This document shows, piece after piece, positions 9,224 to 18,521 of a stretch of DNA of 64,000 nucleotides. Origin of the DNA: Alcaligenes endophyticus. GTDB taxonomy: Bacteria > Pseudomonadota > Gammaproteobacteria > Burkholderiales > Burkholderiaceae_B. Location: positions 62,001 through 126,000 of the forward strand of contig NZ_JAPKND010000006.1 in NCBI RefSeq assembly GCF_026344035.1, in the 5' to 3' direction. The notes beneath the pieces are model-generated. The model did not search any database, was not told where the DNA came from, and worked only from the letters and a program-made list of their open reading frames with translations. Within the stretch, counting starts at the first letter, position 1, and every line of letters begins with the position of its first letter. The position numbers were made by a program, and so were the translations under genes.

Positions 9224-9676
9224 ATGCAAGGTTTAGCTCACGCTTCCACCACCTATCGTAGCCGTCGTCAACACGGCTTCTCCTTAATTGAAATTATGGT
9301 GGTATTGGTCATCATGGGGGTACTCGCCGCCCTGATTGTCCCTAACCTAATGGATAGACCAGATCAGGCGCGTGCCACCGCAGCACGCAACGACGTTGGC
9401 GCAATCATGCAAGCCTTAAAGCTTTATCGCCTAGATAATGGTCAGTACCCCAGTGGCAGCCAAGGCCTACGCGCCCTGGTCGAAAAACCCACCACCAACC
9501 CCATACCCAATAACTGGCGCTCTTACTTAGATCGCCTGCCCAACGACCCCTGGGGCAAGCCCTACCACTACCTGAACCCAGGCACCAACGGTGAAATCGA
9601 TGTCTTTTCACTCGGCGCCGACGGCGAACCCGGTGGCGAAGGCAGCAATGCTGACATAGGCTCTTGGCAGCTATAA
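9224..9676 (+). CDS. gspG: Type II secretion major pseudopilin GspG
   Basis: Major pseudopilin that polymerises in the periplasm to push cargo through the secretin. The prepilin peptidase site is clear: an 18-residue leader ends in RRQHG and mature protein begins FSLIE with Glu at +5, then a hydrophobic helix (VVLVIMGVLAALIVPNL). The C-terminal part has the family blocks QALKLYRLDNGQYPS, NDPWGKPYHYLNPG and the calcium-site region FSLGADGEPGGEG...DIGSW. Length of 150 is normal. It is the first gene of the operon; the ATG follows GGGGTG. No other E+5-type pseudopilin (GspH, I, J) is in the window. Confidence 0.96.
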   Translation: MQGLAHASTTYRSRRQHGFSLIEIMVVLVIMGVLAALIVPNLMDRPDQARATAARNDVGAIMQALKLYRLDNGQYPSGSQGLRALVEKPTTNPIPNNWRSYLDRLPNDPWGKPYHYLNPGTNGEIDVFSLGADGEPGGEGSNADIGSWQL

Positions 9677-9679
9677 GCC

Positions 9680-10669
9680 GTGCACCCATCACAGTCGCCC
9701 GCTCCAGGCATGGCAGTCATTAGCGTACTGCTCATTGTGGCGCTGATTGCCGGCCTGGCCACCGCCCTCATGACACGCCAAAACACCGTCCTGCACAGTG
9801 TTCAAAATGAACAATACCGCCTGCGCAACTACTGGTTACTGCGCGGCGAAATTAACCATGTGCAAGCAAGGCTACGTCACATCTCGCACCGCCAGCCCGT
9901 AGTGCGCCTGGGTGGCGACTGGTCCTCGTCCGGCCAATCACGTCCCATCACCCTAGACAACGGCATACCGGCACGCCTTTATACCCTTATCACCGATGAG
10001 CAGTCCAAATACAACCTCACTAACCTCGTCGAGCGCGGCCAAATTCAGCCCAAAGAAGTCAGCGCCTTTTTACGCCTGTGCGCCTTACTAGGCGTCCCCC
10101 CCGCGCAAGCGGAACTCATTAGCCAGCGCGTCATCAGCAGCCTCATCGACGATCAAGCGCCTGACACCGCCCCACCCCATAAACAAACCGGCACGCACTC
10201 CGTCGTCTCTAGCCCGTCACACCCCGTGCAAGCCAAAGCACCACACCACCGCGCTCCCCGCTTACGGGTTTTGCACGACTTAACCGCCGTGCCTGGCGTA
10301 CAAGCCGCCACACTGGCACGCTTGCAGCCCTACGTCACTGTTTTGCCCGAACGCACCTGGATCAACGCCAATACCGCCTCGCCTGTGGTGATTGCTGCCT
10401 GGGTGCCCGGGCTTAGCCTAGAGCAAGCCAAAGCCCTGCTAAAAAGCCGCGATCAAGGCACGTGGTTTATCAATCATGGCGACATTATCCAGCGCCTGAA
10501 CATGCCCCAATTGCCCTCCCACGAAGTTCTGCTTGGCATCACCAGCAGTTGGTTTCATGTGCAAGCCCTAGTGCAGAGCGCCCAAGGCATCAGCCAAATT
10601 CAGGCACTGATCCATCACGATATCCGTCAACAACGCACCCAGCTTATGTGGCTCCGAGAGGGAGTATGA
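9680..10669 (+). CDS. gspK: Type II secretion minor pseudopilin GspK
   Basis: Tip pseudopilin of the T2SS, 329 residues. A short leader precedes the cleavage point PAPG/MAVISVLLIVALIAG; as is typical of GspK, position +5 is not Glu. Family blocks include LYTLITDEQSKYNLTNLV and, near the C-terminus, the helix-hairpin-helix-like DLTAVPGVQAATLARLQPYVTVLP and WINANTASPVVIAAW. It starts with GTG 3 bases after gspG, and its stop overlaps the gspL start (ATGA). A Pro/His/Ser-rich stretch around residues 165-190 is an insertion of low complexity. Confidence 0.92.
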   Translation: MHPSQSPAPGMAVISVLLIVALIAGLATALMTRQNTVLHSVQNEQYRLRNYWLLRGEINHVQARLRHISHRQPVVRLGGDWSSSGQSRPITLDNGIPARLYTLITDEQSKYNLTNLVERGQIQPKEVSAFLRLCALLGVPPAQAELISQRVISSLIDDQAPDTAPPHKQTGTHSVVSSPSHPVQAKAPHHRAPRLRVLHDLTAVPGVQAATLARLQPYVTVLPERTWINANTASPVVIAAWVPGLSLEQAKALLKSRDQGTWFINHGDIIQRLNMPQLPSHEVLLGITSSWFHVQALVQSAQGISQIQALIHHDIRQQRTQLMWLREGV

Positions 10670-11817
10670 AAAAGCAAAAAGTTGATATCCTGCGCATACT
10701 GCTCCCATCGGTGCAGCACGCCCAACGGCCCTACTTGGCGCTCTACTACCACGCACAGCGCTGGCATCCGGTGCCCGGCGACAGCAGTTGGGAATCGCTG
10801 GCGCAGCACTACGCGCCTAAGCGCCTACAACTAGGCCTGCACCCCCAAGACTTCGCCATCACCCAGCTCACCCTGCCGCCCTTGCCCGCTGCGAAGCTCA
10901 CGGCCGCCGTGCGCGAACAAGTCGCCCTGCTCAGCCTCCAAGATACCCAAACACTCAGTATCACCCATAGCCCCCCTGTCGGGCCCCACGTCACCCTTAG
11001 CTGGACGCCGCTCAGCACGCTCCAACACTGGGCCCAACTGCTGGCTCAGTATCGGTTCAAATCCTTGCTCTTTTATCCAGTCTGCGCCTTTTTACCCGAT
11101 GACATGACCCAAACCCCCATGGGTGATATAGACACTTGGTCAGTGCTGCGCCCCCAAGAACATAATGGCGTTATCGTGCCACCGCTCCCCAGCGCCACCC
11201 AGGCAGAAATCCGCGCACACATCGAAACCCACTATCCACAACTTACCCCCTTCCAGTGGTTGCCCCGCCGCCAATACGATACGTGGACTGGAAAAGCATG
11301 GTCATGGCATTTCCCCCTGCATAAAGCCCAACACAAAGCCTATACCTACTACCCTGCCTTATTACTGTGGGGCACCATCATTAGCGCCATTTGGTTAAGC
11401 AGCGTACACCTCTATGCCCAGCAACTGAGCCAGTCAGGGCAAACACTGAAACGCCAAATGAGCCAAGCCGTACAAGCGGCTTACCCACAGCTAAGCGTCG
11501 TGCTCAACCCCCTGCAACAAGTACGGCAAATGCAAGCTGCCGCACCTTCCGCGCTCACGCCTCCTCCCGCCAACTACCCGCAACTCATACAAAGCGTGGC
11601 GCCCTTGCTCGATCCCTTGCAGGCGCAAATACAAAGCCTGCACTATAAAAATGGCACCTTACGCCTACGTTTACGGCCTGCCGCTGGGTTAAAGCAAAGC
11701 TATCTACAAACACTGCAACAGCAAGCACAAGAACAAGGCCTGCAACTGCACGACGACAACACCGAACTGACCATACGCGCAGCCCCCTCCCTACCCGCTA
11801 GCGAGGGCCAGCCATGA
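10666..11817 (+). CDS. gspL: Type II secretion inner-membrane assembly protein GspL
   Basis: Inner-membrane protein that links the GspE ATPase to the periplasmic assembly. The N-terminal cytoplasmic part (about 220 residues) has the actin-like fold pattern of GspL at low similarity; a single membrane helix lies near PALLLWGTIISAIWLSSVHLY, followed by a periplasmic coiled segment and a ferredoxin-like end (IQSLHYKNGTLRLRLRP). The start is the ATG at 10666, preceded by GAGAGGGAG and overlapping the gspK stop; an upstream in-frame start at 10462 would lie inside gspK and is rejected. The encoded length is 383 residues. Confidence 0.87.
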   Translation: MKKQKVDILRILLPSVQHAQRPYLALYYHAQRWHPVPGDSSWESLAQHYAPKRLQLGLHPQDFAITQLTLPPLPAAKLTAAVREQVALLSLQDTQTLSITHSPPVGPHVTLSWTPLSTLQHWAQLLAQYRFKSLLFYPVCAFLPDDMTQTPMGDIDTWSVLRPQEHNGVIVPPLPSATQAEIRAHIETHYPQLTPFQWLPRRQYDTWTGKAWSWHFPLHKAQHKAYTYYPALLLWGTIISAIWLSSVHLYAQQLSQSGQTLKRQMSQAVQAAYPQLSVVLNPLQQVRQMQAAAPSALTPPPANYPQLIQSVAPLLDPLQAQIQSLHYKNGTLRLRLRPAAGLKQSYLQTLQQQAQEQGLQLHDDNTELTIRAAPSLPASEGQP

Positions 11818-12365
11818 AACCCTATCGTCTGCCTGCGTCGTGGGTAAACGCCCTACAGCGGCTTCGCACCCCGGTGCGCCGAACCTACACCCGCGCCACA
11901 ACCGCGTGGCGTAGCCTTAGCTCGCGCGAACAAACCCAATTGCAAGGCTTACTCCTTATCGTGCTAATGGCCAGTGCCTACCTGTTCGTGCTCGCACCAG
12001 CGTTAAAAAACATACGTTACTGGCAGGCAGAACTGCCCCGCCTGCAATCGCAAGCGCAAGAGCTACAACGCTTACTCAAACAAGCCCCTGGCGCCCCCCT
12101 TGCCAACAGTAGCCCGCCCGCCGCCATCACTGAATCGCTACAGCTACACCCTGGGCTTCCCCCTTACCAAATCAGCTATACCTCGCCCTTACTCACTCTG
12201 GAATTTACCCCTACCCCCAACCCCGACCCCTTGCTCGCTTGGCTCAATCAGGCGCCCAGCAGCCTTGGCTGGCACACCCAAGAAGTTCTCCTGCAACGCA
12301 GCGACGATGAGGGTACGCCTACCGTACGTGTCACCTTAACCCTTAAGGAAACCATTGGGAAATGA
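11814..12365 (+). CDS. gspM: Type II secretion protein GspM
   Basis: Partner of GspL in the inner-membrane platform, 183 residues. The layout is that of GspM: a basic cytoplasmic tail (RRTYTRATTAWRSLSSREQ), one membrane helix (LQGLLLIVLMASAYLFVLAPAL), a coiled periplasmic stretch (LPRLQSQAQELQRLL) and a small ferredoxin-like domain ending VRVTLTLKE. Its ATG overlaps the gspL stop and its end overlaps the gspD start, so translation of the three genes is coupled. Confidence 0.87.
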   Translation: MKPYRLPASWVNALQRLRTPVRRTYTRATTAWRSLSSREQTQLQGLLLIVLMASAYLFVLAPALKNIRYWQAELPRLQSQAQELQRLLKQAPGAPLANSSPPAAITESLQLHPGLPPYQISYTSPLLTLEFTPTPNPDPLLAWLNQAPSSLGWHTQEVLLQRSDDEGTPTVRVTLTLKETIGK

Positions 12366-15034
12366 AGCGTCTACGTCCACTCCTCTCTCCTTGCCGCCGC
12401 AGCCCTATGGGCTTGCTAGTGGTCGCCCTCCTAAGCAGTTGTGCCGCCCCTTCCGACACCGACCCTTTATTTCGCTCTCAGCGTTACCTGCCTAGCTCCC
12501 CCGAAGCGCCACCGGGGGCCACCACGGCCCCCGTCGCGGCCCCGGCCACCCCACAAAAAGTCATCCGCCCCGCCACCCCGCCCGCCCCCACGCGCCACAG
12601 TCGTAGCGCCCCCACGGCCAACGCTCAAGAAACCGTCGAACTCAATTTCCAGAATCAAGACATTGAGGCCGTGGTGCGGGCCGTGTCCCGCTACCAGCAA
12701 CGCCAATTTCTTATCGACCCGCGCGTCAGCGGCCAAATCACTCTGGTCTCCGATGGCCCCGTCAGCCCTGACACCGCCAGCCAACTGCTTAACAGCGCCT
12801 TACGCATGCAAGGCTTTGCCATTGTCGACGTAGGCGACGTCAGCCGCGTCGTACCCGTGGCCGACGCCAAGCTGCACGGCGGCGGTGTAGACCAAGCCCA
12901 ACCCGGCGCCGGCATCACCACCCGTACCTTCCGCCTCGCCTATGAAAGTGCCGAGTCCTTACTGGCCGTGCTCAAACCCATGATCGCCACCGAGAACAGC
13001 ATCGCGGCCTACCCCGCCAACAACACTCTGGTCATCACCGACTACGCCGACAACCTCGATCGCTTAGCCCGCATCATTGAAAGCATCGACACCCCCACCT
13101 CCCTCGATACCGAAGTGGTCAAAGTCTACAATGGCGTGGCGGTCGACATTGCCTCATTAGCCAACGAGCTACTACAACAAAGCAGCGGCCGCGAAGCCCA
13201 GCGCGACATACTCCTTACCGCAGACCCGCGCTCCAACAACGTGCTCATACGCTCTAGCAGCCCCGCCCGCACTAAACTGGCGCGCGAACTGGTCATCAAA
13301 CTCGATAACGCCCAAGACGACCCCGCCAACCTACACGTGGTCTACCTACGCAATGCGCAAGCCAGCTATTTGGCCCAAGTGCTACGCGGTTTACTTACGG
13401 GCGACAGCGGCGAAGTGGCCCTAGGCAGCGGCGACGCCGCCCGCGCCACCCTAGGGGCAGGCGGCTTAAGCGCGGGCAGCGGCACCCCTACTGGCAGCGC
13501 CACTCCCCCCGGTAGCAATAAAAGCTCAGGCAGCCTAAGCCAAAACCAGGGCAGCCCCCGCTTTCAGGGCCAAAACAACGACTCTGGCGCCAACTCTTTC
13601 TCTGCCAACGGCGTCACCGTACAGGCCGACTCCAGCACCAACACCCTAATTATCGCGGCTCCCGAGCCCATTTACCGCAGCCTGCGGCGGGTTATTGACC
13701 TGCTCGATCAACGCCGCGCCCAAGTCTTGGTTGAAAGCCTGATCGTTGAAGTTGTCGAAGAAAATGCCGCCGAACTGGGCATTCAATGGATGCGCCAAGG
13801 GGGCAACTTTATTGGCGGCACGAATTTCAACGGGGCCGGCTTTAACACCAAAGCAAGCAACAGCATCGACTTACTCCCCGAAGGGCTCAACCTAGGCGTA
13901 ATCAAAGGCACCCTCAACGTGCCCGGCATAGGCGCCATCATGAATCTGGAACTGCTGGCTCGCGCCCTACAATCCACCGGCGGCGTCAACATATTGTCCA
14001 CCCCCAATATTCTTACCCTCGACAATGAAAGCGCCTCTATCATGGTCGGCAAAACCGTCCCCTTTGTCAGTGGCCAGTACATTACCTCCGGCAGTGGCGG
14101 CTCAGACAACCCCTTCCAAACCGTAGAACGCGAAGACATCGGCTTACGCCTGCAAATTCGCCCACAAATTTCCGAAGGCGGCACGGTCAAACTAGACATC
14201 TACCAAGAAGTCAGCAGCATCGACGAGAAAAACTCAAGCTTAGCCGGCATCGTTACCAACAAACGCGCTCTGGACACCAGCGTACTTCTTGACGATGGCC
14301 AAATCATGGTGCTTGGCGGCCTGCTTGAAGACAGCGTACAAAGCCTCAACGAATCGGTACCCTTGTTAGGCGACATCCCTATTTTAGGCAACCTCTTTCG
14401 CTATGAACGACGCAAACGCCTAAAAACCAACTTAATGGTGTTCCTGCGCCCCTTTGTCATTCGCGACGCCCAAGCCAGCCGCGGCATCACCCAAGACCGC
14501 TATAACTTCATGCGTGCCGCACAAAGCCAGGCCCAGCCAGGCAACCACCCATTACTGCCCGACATGGACGCTCCCATACTACCGCCCCGCTTGCCCGCAT
14601 CCACGCAACGTCCCAAGCACGACCTGCGCGATGCCCAGTGGGCCCAAACCCAAACCCAACCTGGCCCCGACACCACCCATCAAACCAGCCTCCACGAAGT
14701 GCCCGCCGCGCAGGCCGAACCCCAGCCCACATATCGCTCTAACCTGCCTAGCAACGTCGCCTTAGCCAGTGACAGCACCAACCTATACGCCGCCGCCCAA
14801 CAAGAAAAACACATCGTGCAATTTGCCGATGTAAGCGACGAAAGCCAGGCACGCCGCATAGTTCAACGCGTTCGTATCAGTGGTTTACCGGCCTACATCG
14901 TCAGCGCGCCCGGCGGCATCGGCTACGCCCTGCGGGTCGACTTACCCCGTGACGCAACCGCCCTCGATAACAGCATAGGCGTCCTGCAAGAATTAGGATA
15001 TCGCCCCGAACTACTCATACAACCCGGAATCTAG
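12362..15034 (+). CDS. gspD: Type II secretion secretin GspD, lipidated, with SPOR-like tail
   Basis: Outer-membrane secretin, 890 residues. The signal peptide ends in a lipobox, LLSSC with Cys at residue 27, so this is probably a self-piloting liposecretin like HxcQ. N0 begins at VELNFQNQDIEAVVRAVSRY; N1-N3 follow, with a Gly/Ser-rich loop (about residues 350-415) inside the N3 region. The secretin core carries VLVESLIVEVVEENAAELGI, STPNILTLDNESA, and VPLLGDIPILGNLFRY. After the core comes a Pro/Gln-rich linker and then, at about residues 815-890, IVQFADVSDESQARRIVQRV and LPAYIVSAPGGIGYALRVDL, which resembles a peptidoglycan-binding SPOR domain. That tail is unusual for GspD and may tie the pore to the septum or cell wall. 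Confidence 0.94.
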   Translation: MKRLRPLLSPCRRSPMGLLVVALLSSCAAPSDTDPLFRSQRYLPSSPEAPPGATTAPVAAPATPQKVIRPATPPAPTRHSRSAPTANAQETVELNFQNQDIEAVVRAVSRYQQRQFLIDPRVSGQITLVSDGPVSPDTASQLLNSALRMQGFAIVDVGDVSRVVPVADAKLHGGGVDQAQPGAGITTRTFRLAYESAESLLAVLKPMIATENSIAAYPANNTLVITDYADNLDRLARIIESIDTPTSLDTEVVKVYNGVAVDIASLANELLQQSSGREAQRDILLTADPRSNNVLIRSSSPARTKLARELVIKLDNAQDDPANLHVVYLRNAQASYLAQVLRGLLTGDSGEVALGSGDAARATLGAGGLSAGSGTPTGSATPPGSNKSSGSLSQNQGSPRFQGQNNDSGANSFSANGVTVQADSSTNTLIIAAPEPIYRSLRRVIDLLDQRRAQVLVESLIVEVVEENAAELGIQWMRQGGNFIGGTNFNGAGFNTKASNSIDLLPEGLNLGVIKGTLNVPGIGAIMNLELLARALQSTGGVNILSTPNILTLDNESASIMVGKTVPFVSGQYITSGSGGSDNPFQTVEREDIGLRLQIRPQISEGGTVKLDIYQEVSSIDEKNSSLAGIVTNKRALDTSVLLDDGQIMVLGGLLEDSVQSLNESVPLLGDIPILGNLFRYERRKRLKTNLMVFLRPFVIRDAQASRGITQDRYNFMRAAQSQAQPGNHPLLPDMDAPILPPRLPASTQRPKHDLRDAQWAQTQTQPGPDTTHQTSLHEVPAAQAEPQPTYRSNLPSNVALASDSTNLYAAAQQEKHIVQFADVSDESQARRIVQRVRISGLPAYIVSAPGGIGYALRVDLPRDATALDNSIGVLQELGYRPELLIQPGI

Positions 15035-15037
15035 CCC

Positions 15038-16471
15038 ATGCCTAACGCCACCCCCCTACCCCACGCCTGGGCCCGCAGCCACCGCATCATGATAGACCCA
15101 GCCCGGCCCGAACAACTGCTCCACAGCCCCGCCGCCCCCTCGTGGGCGCTGATTGAAGCCTTACAGCTCACTGGCCTGCAACGCTGGCAGCTAACAAGTG
15201 ACAGCCAGCTAGAAAGTACCCTGAACCAACACTATGCCGAGGCCGGCAGCGCGGCCGATGTCGTGGGTGAGGCCGAATCCGACCTAGACCTAGAACGCTT
15301 ACTGCAAGACATCCCCGCCGTCACCGACCTGCTCGACACCCAAGACGGCGCCCCCGTCATACGCATGATCAACGCCTTACTGGCCCAAGCCGCCCGCGAC
15401 GGCGCCAGCGATGTGCACTTCGAAGCCTTTGAAACCCATTCTGTCGTGCGCTTCCGTACCGACGGCACCCTGCATGACATCGTCGCCCCCCGCAAAGCCT
15501 TGCACGCCGCGCTCATCTCGCGTATCAAAATCATGTCCCAACTGGACATCGCCGAAAAACGCATCCCCCAAGATGGCCGTATCACCCTCAAAGTGGCGGG
15601 CCGCCCCATCGATGTACGCGTCTCCACCGTCCCCACCATGCACGGCGAACGTGCCGTCCTGCGCTTACTCGAAAAAGACGCTGGCCGCTTGCAACTGGAC
15701 AAACTAGGCCTGGCCCCACACACCTTGCACCAACTTAGCCAACTCATCCGCCAGCCCCACGGCATCGTGTTAGTCACCGGGCCCACCGGTAGCGGCAAAA
15801 CCACCACCCTGTATGCCGCCTTGGGCCAGCTCGATAAAAGCGTCAGTAACATTCTTAGCGTCGAAGACCCGGTCGAATACGACATTCCCGGCATTAACCA
15901 AATTCCCGTGCACGCCAAAATCGGCATGAGCTTTGCCGCCGCCCTCCGAGCCGCCCTACGTCAAGACCCTGACAACATCATGATTGGCGAGATTCGCGAC
16001 CTAGAAACCGCACAAATCGCCGTGCAGTCTTCCCTCACCGGCCACGGAGTGCTAGCCTCGCTGCACACCAACGATGCCGTGTCCGCCATCACCCGCCTAA
16101 CCGATATGGGCGTAGAACCCTTCCTACTCTCGTCCTCCTTACTGGGCGTCATGGCTCAACGCCTCATACGCTGCCTGTGCCCCCACTGCAAAACCCCCGT
16201 CACCACGCCCGACCAAGGCCAGCAATGGCAAGCCAAAGGTTGCGCACACTGTAATCAATCCGGCTATAAAGGCCGCACAGGCATACACGAGCTTCTCATC
16301 ATTAACGATGACATTCGCCATCTTATTCATGCCGGTGCCAGCGAACAAGACATCCGCGCCGCCGCCCGCCGCCAAGGCATGCGTAGCATGCGAGAAGACG
16401 CCCAGCGCTGGGTAGAAGCCGGCATCAGCACCCACGAAGAAGTCCTGCGCGTGACGCGCGACGAGAACTAA
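15038..16471 (+). CDS. gspE: Type II secretion ATPase GspE
   Basis: Cytoplasmic hexameric ATPase that powers pseudopilus assembly, 477 residues. An N1E-type region is followed by the ATPase core: Walker A GPTGSGKTT at about residue 246, the Asp box (SVEDPVEYDI), Walker B (IMIGEIRDLETA) and His box (ASLHTNDA). The zinc-binding element is intact, CLCPHC ... CAHC at about residues 379-405. It starts 3 bases after gspD. GspE rather than PilB fits the operon and the short N-terminus. Confidence 0.96.
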   Translation: MPNATPLPHAWARSHRIMIDPARPEQLLHSPAAPSWALIEALQLTGLQRWQLTSDSQLESTLNQHYAEAGSAADVVGEAESDLDLERLLQDIPAVTDLLDTQDGAPVIRMINALLAQAARDGASDVHFEAFETHSVVRFRTDGTLHDIVAPRKALHAALISRIKIMSQLDIAEKRIPQDGRITLKVAGRPIDVRVSTVPTMHGERAVLRLLEKDAGRLQLDKLGLAPHTLHQLSQLIRQPHGIVLVTGPTGSGKTTTLYAALGQLDKSVSNILSVEDPVEYDIPGINQIPVHAKIGMSFAAALRAALRQDPDNIMIGEIRDLETAQIAVQSSLTGHGVLASLHTNDAVSAITRLTDMGVEPFLLSSSLLGVMAQRLIRCLCPHCKTPVTTPDQGQQWQAKGCAHCNQSGYKGRTGIHELLIINDDIRHLIHAGASEQDIRAAARRQGMRSMREDAQRWVEAGISTHEEVLRVTRDEN

Positions 16472-16479
16472 ACGCCACC

Positions 16480-17682
16480 ATGCCCCGTTATCAATACCAA
16501 GCCGCCCAAGCCGATGGCACCCTGCTTAACGGCACCGTCACCGCCAACTCCCTGCAAGCGGCCCGACTCCAATTACACGAGCGCGGCTTAAGCCCATTGG
16601 CCCTGCAACGTATGAACGACCAGCCCAGTTCAAGCTGGCTCAACTCAGGCATCAGCGCCAACGACCTCTGTTGGCTCACCCGCGAACTGGCCAGCTTACT
16701 CAGTGCCCGCCTGCCCCTAGAGGCCGCCTTAAGCGCCAGCCTAGAACAAACCCAGAAAAAAAACATGACGCAGGCCATTAACGCCGTGCGCGAAGACGTG
16801 CGTAGCGGCATGCGCCTGGCCGACGCCATGGCCCAGCGGCCACGCGACTTTCCCGATATTTATCGCGCCCTGATTAGCGCTGGCGAAGATGCCGGCGACT
16901 TAGCCCGCGTCATGGAACGCCTAGCCGACTACCTGGAAAACCGCGACAACTTAAAAAACCAACTCATCACGGCCTTTATTTACCCCGTAGTGGTCGCGGT
17001 AGTCGCCCTAGCCATTGTTATTTTTCTACTCAGCTACGTCGTCCCGCAGGTCATTAGCGCCTTTACCCAAACCCGCCAAGAGCTACCCGCCATCACCCAA
17101 TTCATGATTTACTGCAGCGATTTTATTCGCGATTGGGGCTGGCTCTGCGCTGTGGCCATCGTGGTCTTCGTCGTGCTGGCACGCCTTGCGTTAAAAAACC
17201 CTGCCCGGCGCTTGCGCTGGCACAGCCTTTGTTTAACCCTGCCGCTAGTAGGCAACTACCTGCTAGGGCTAAACACCGCCCGCTTTGCCTCCACCCTGGC
17301 CATACTGATGGATGCAGGCGTGCCCTTGCTGCGCGCCTTAGCAGCTGCCCACGACACCCTAGGAAATTTACGCTTAAAAAACAGCTTGCAACAAGCCTCG
17401 GCCCGCACCCGTGAAGGCGCACCCTTAGCCTTGGCCCTACGCGAACAGAAAATCTTTCCGCCTAATTTAATTCACCTAGTGGCCAGTGGTGAACACACCG
17501 GCACCTTGGCCGCCATGCTAGATCGCGCCGCCCAAAACCTATCGCGCGACCTTGAACGTCGCGCCACTAGGCTAAGCGCCTTACTGGAACCCTTGATGAT
17601 TTTAGCCATGGGGGGCGTGGTGATGCTTATTGTGCTAGCAGTGCTAATGCCCATTATGGAAATTAACCAAATGGTGCAATAA
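16480..17682 (+). CDS. gspF: Type II secretion inner-membrane platform protein GspF
   Basis: Polytopic platform protein that cooperates with GspE, 400 residues. It has the two repeated cytoplasmic T2SSF domains (LTRELASLLSARLPLEAALSA and ASTLAILMDAGVPLLRAL) and three membrane spans, ending in MILAMGGVVMLIVLAVLMPIM. It lies 8 bases after gspE and is the last T2SS gene; no gspC, H, I, J, N or O follows. No T-tailed terminator was seen between it and the opposing small gene at 17701. Confidence 0.95.
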   Translation: MPRYQYQAAQADGTLLNGTVTANSLQAARLQLHERGLSPLALQRMNDQPSSSWLNSGISANDLCWLTRELASLLSARLPLEAALSASLEQTQKKNMTQAINAVREDVRSGMRLADAMAQRPRDFPDIYRALISAGEDAGDLARVMERLADYLENRDNLKNQLITAFIYPVVVAVVALAIVIFLLSYVVPQVISAFTQTRQELPAITQFMIYCSDFIRDWGWLCAVAIVVFVVLARLALKNPARRLRWHSLCLTLPLVGNYLLGLNTARFASTLAILMDAGVPLLRALAAAHDTLGNLRLKNSLQQASARTREGAPLALALREQKIFPPNLIHLVASGEHTGTLAAMLDRAAQNLSRDLERRATRLSALLEPLMILAMGGVVMLIVLAVLMPIMEINQMVQ

Positions 17683-17700
17683 GGCCCACCACATTGCCCC

Positions 17701-17877
17701 CTACTTGCTTTGCTCCTCAAGCGGGTCAGCTTCCACCGAAGGCTGCTCGCACGCGCGCAGATAATCTTTGGGAATAGCCGTGACTGACTCCAGGCTAAAA
17801 AACTCCCCTAATCCCGATGCTTTATCTTCGGGTTTGGGGTCCTCGTTTGACGCTTGCTTCTCTAAAGGGTTTGTCAT
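17701..17877 (-). CDS. Small acidic protein of unknown function
   Basis: A 58-residue reading frame on the minus strand, convergent with gspF and separated by 18 bases. It begins with ATG preceded by GGAGAG at about 6 bases, a good ribosome site. The product is hydrophilic and acidic (EKQASNEDPKPEDK, SLESVTAIPKDYLRACEQPS, EADPLEEQS) with one Cys and no signal or membrane segment. I do not recognise it. Its position at the end of the T2SS operon may be chance. Confidence 0.5.
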   Translation of the reverse strand: MTNPLEKQASNEDPKPEDKASGLGEFFSLESVTAIPKDYLRACEQPSVEADPLEEQSK

Positions 17878-18521
17878 TGCCTACTCTCCTAAGCCTTAAC
17901 GATATTGAGCACTAACAGGGTAGCCCCGCCAGTTTACGGCAGTATGTCTGCCGCGGTAATAGCGTTAAAAATTATCCAACAAATAAAACCCGTAGCAATA
18001 CCAAACGCAGCGCCGCTGCAACCTTACCTTCATACCCAGTAAAATATTTTATTTTTTATTTAACTATAAAGTTAAGCTTTATCGGATGAAAGTTTTCCTC
18101 TAAGTTAACGCCTCTATTTCGCCCCTGAACACCCTATATACTGTATGCGAAAAATCTAATTCCCACTCAAAGATATTACTTGAAGCTTTAAAAAATTAAC
18201 GCAATACTATAATTATCAAATTAAATAAATAGGCTTAATACCTATAACAATCTAAGTAGTAATCTGATACAAAGTAGTTAAACCCCCTGTCTTATTTTTA
18301 AAACAGTAAAACTGCTGTAACACCATTTTGTTAAAAAGGTTGTTTTCGGCCTGCGCTGATACGCTATTTAGGGGTGGCAGCACCCCGCCATACGCTATTC
18401 CCCGCGCCCTATAACACTAGCCGTTACCTCAGAAGTATTAATTTAGCCATACCCTATATAGGGTACACCCCTCGTGGCACCGTCTACCTACTATAAAAAG
18501 TAATAAAATATGGAGCACCTG
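17878..18521. other. AT-rich intergenic region
   Basis: About 640 bases, clearly richer in A and T than the T2SS operon. It should contain the promoters for the small gene at 17877 and for the gene at 18522. I see no RNA gene, no good terminator and no reading frame with a ribosome site. Confidence 0.4.

Noticed and set aside
10462-10665. Upstream extension of gspL
   Set aside because: It overlaps gspK, and the ATG at 10666 has a strong ribosome site and the usual stop/start overlap.
15232-15927. Minus-strand open frame of 231 codons
   Set aside because: Antisense shadow of gspE; composition is Ser/Arg/Met-rich without any motif.
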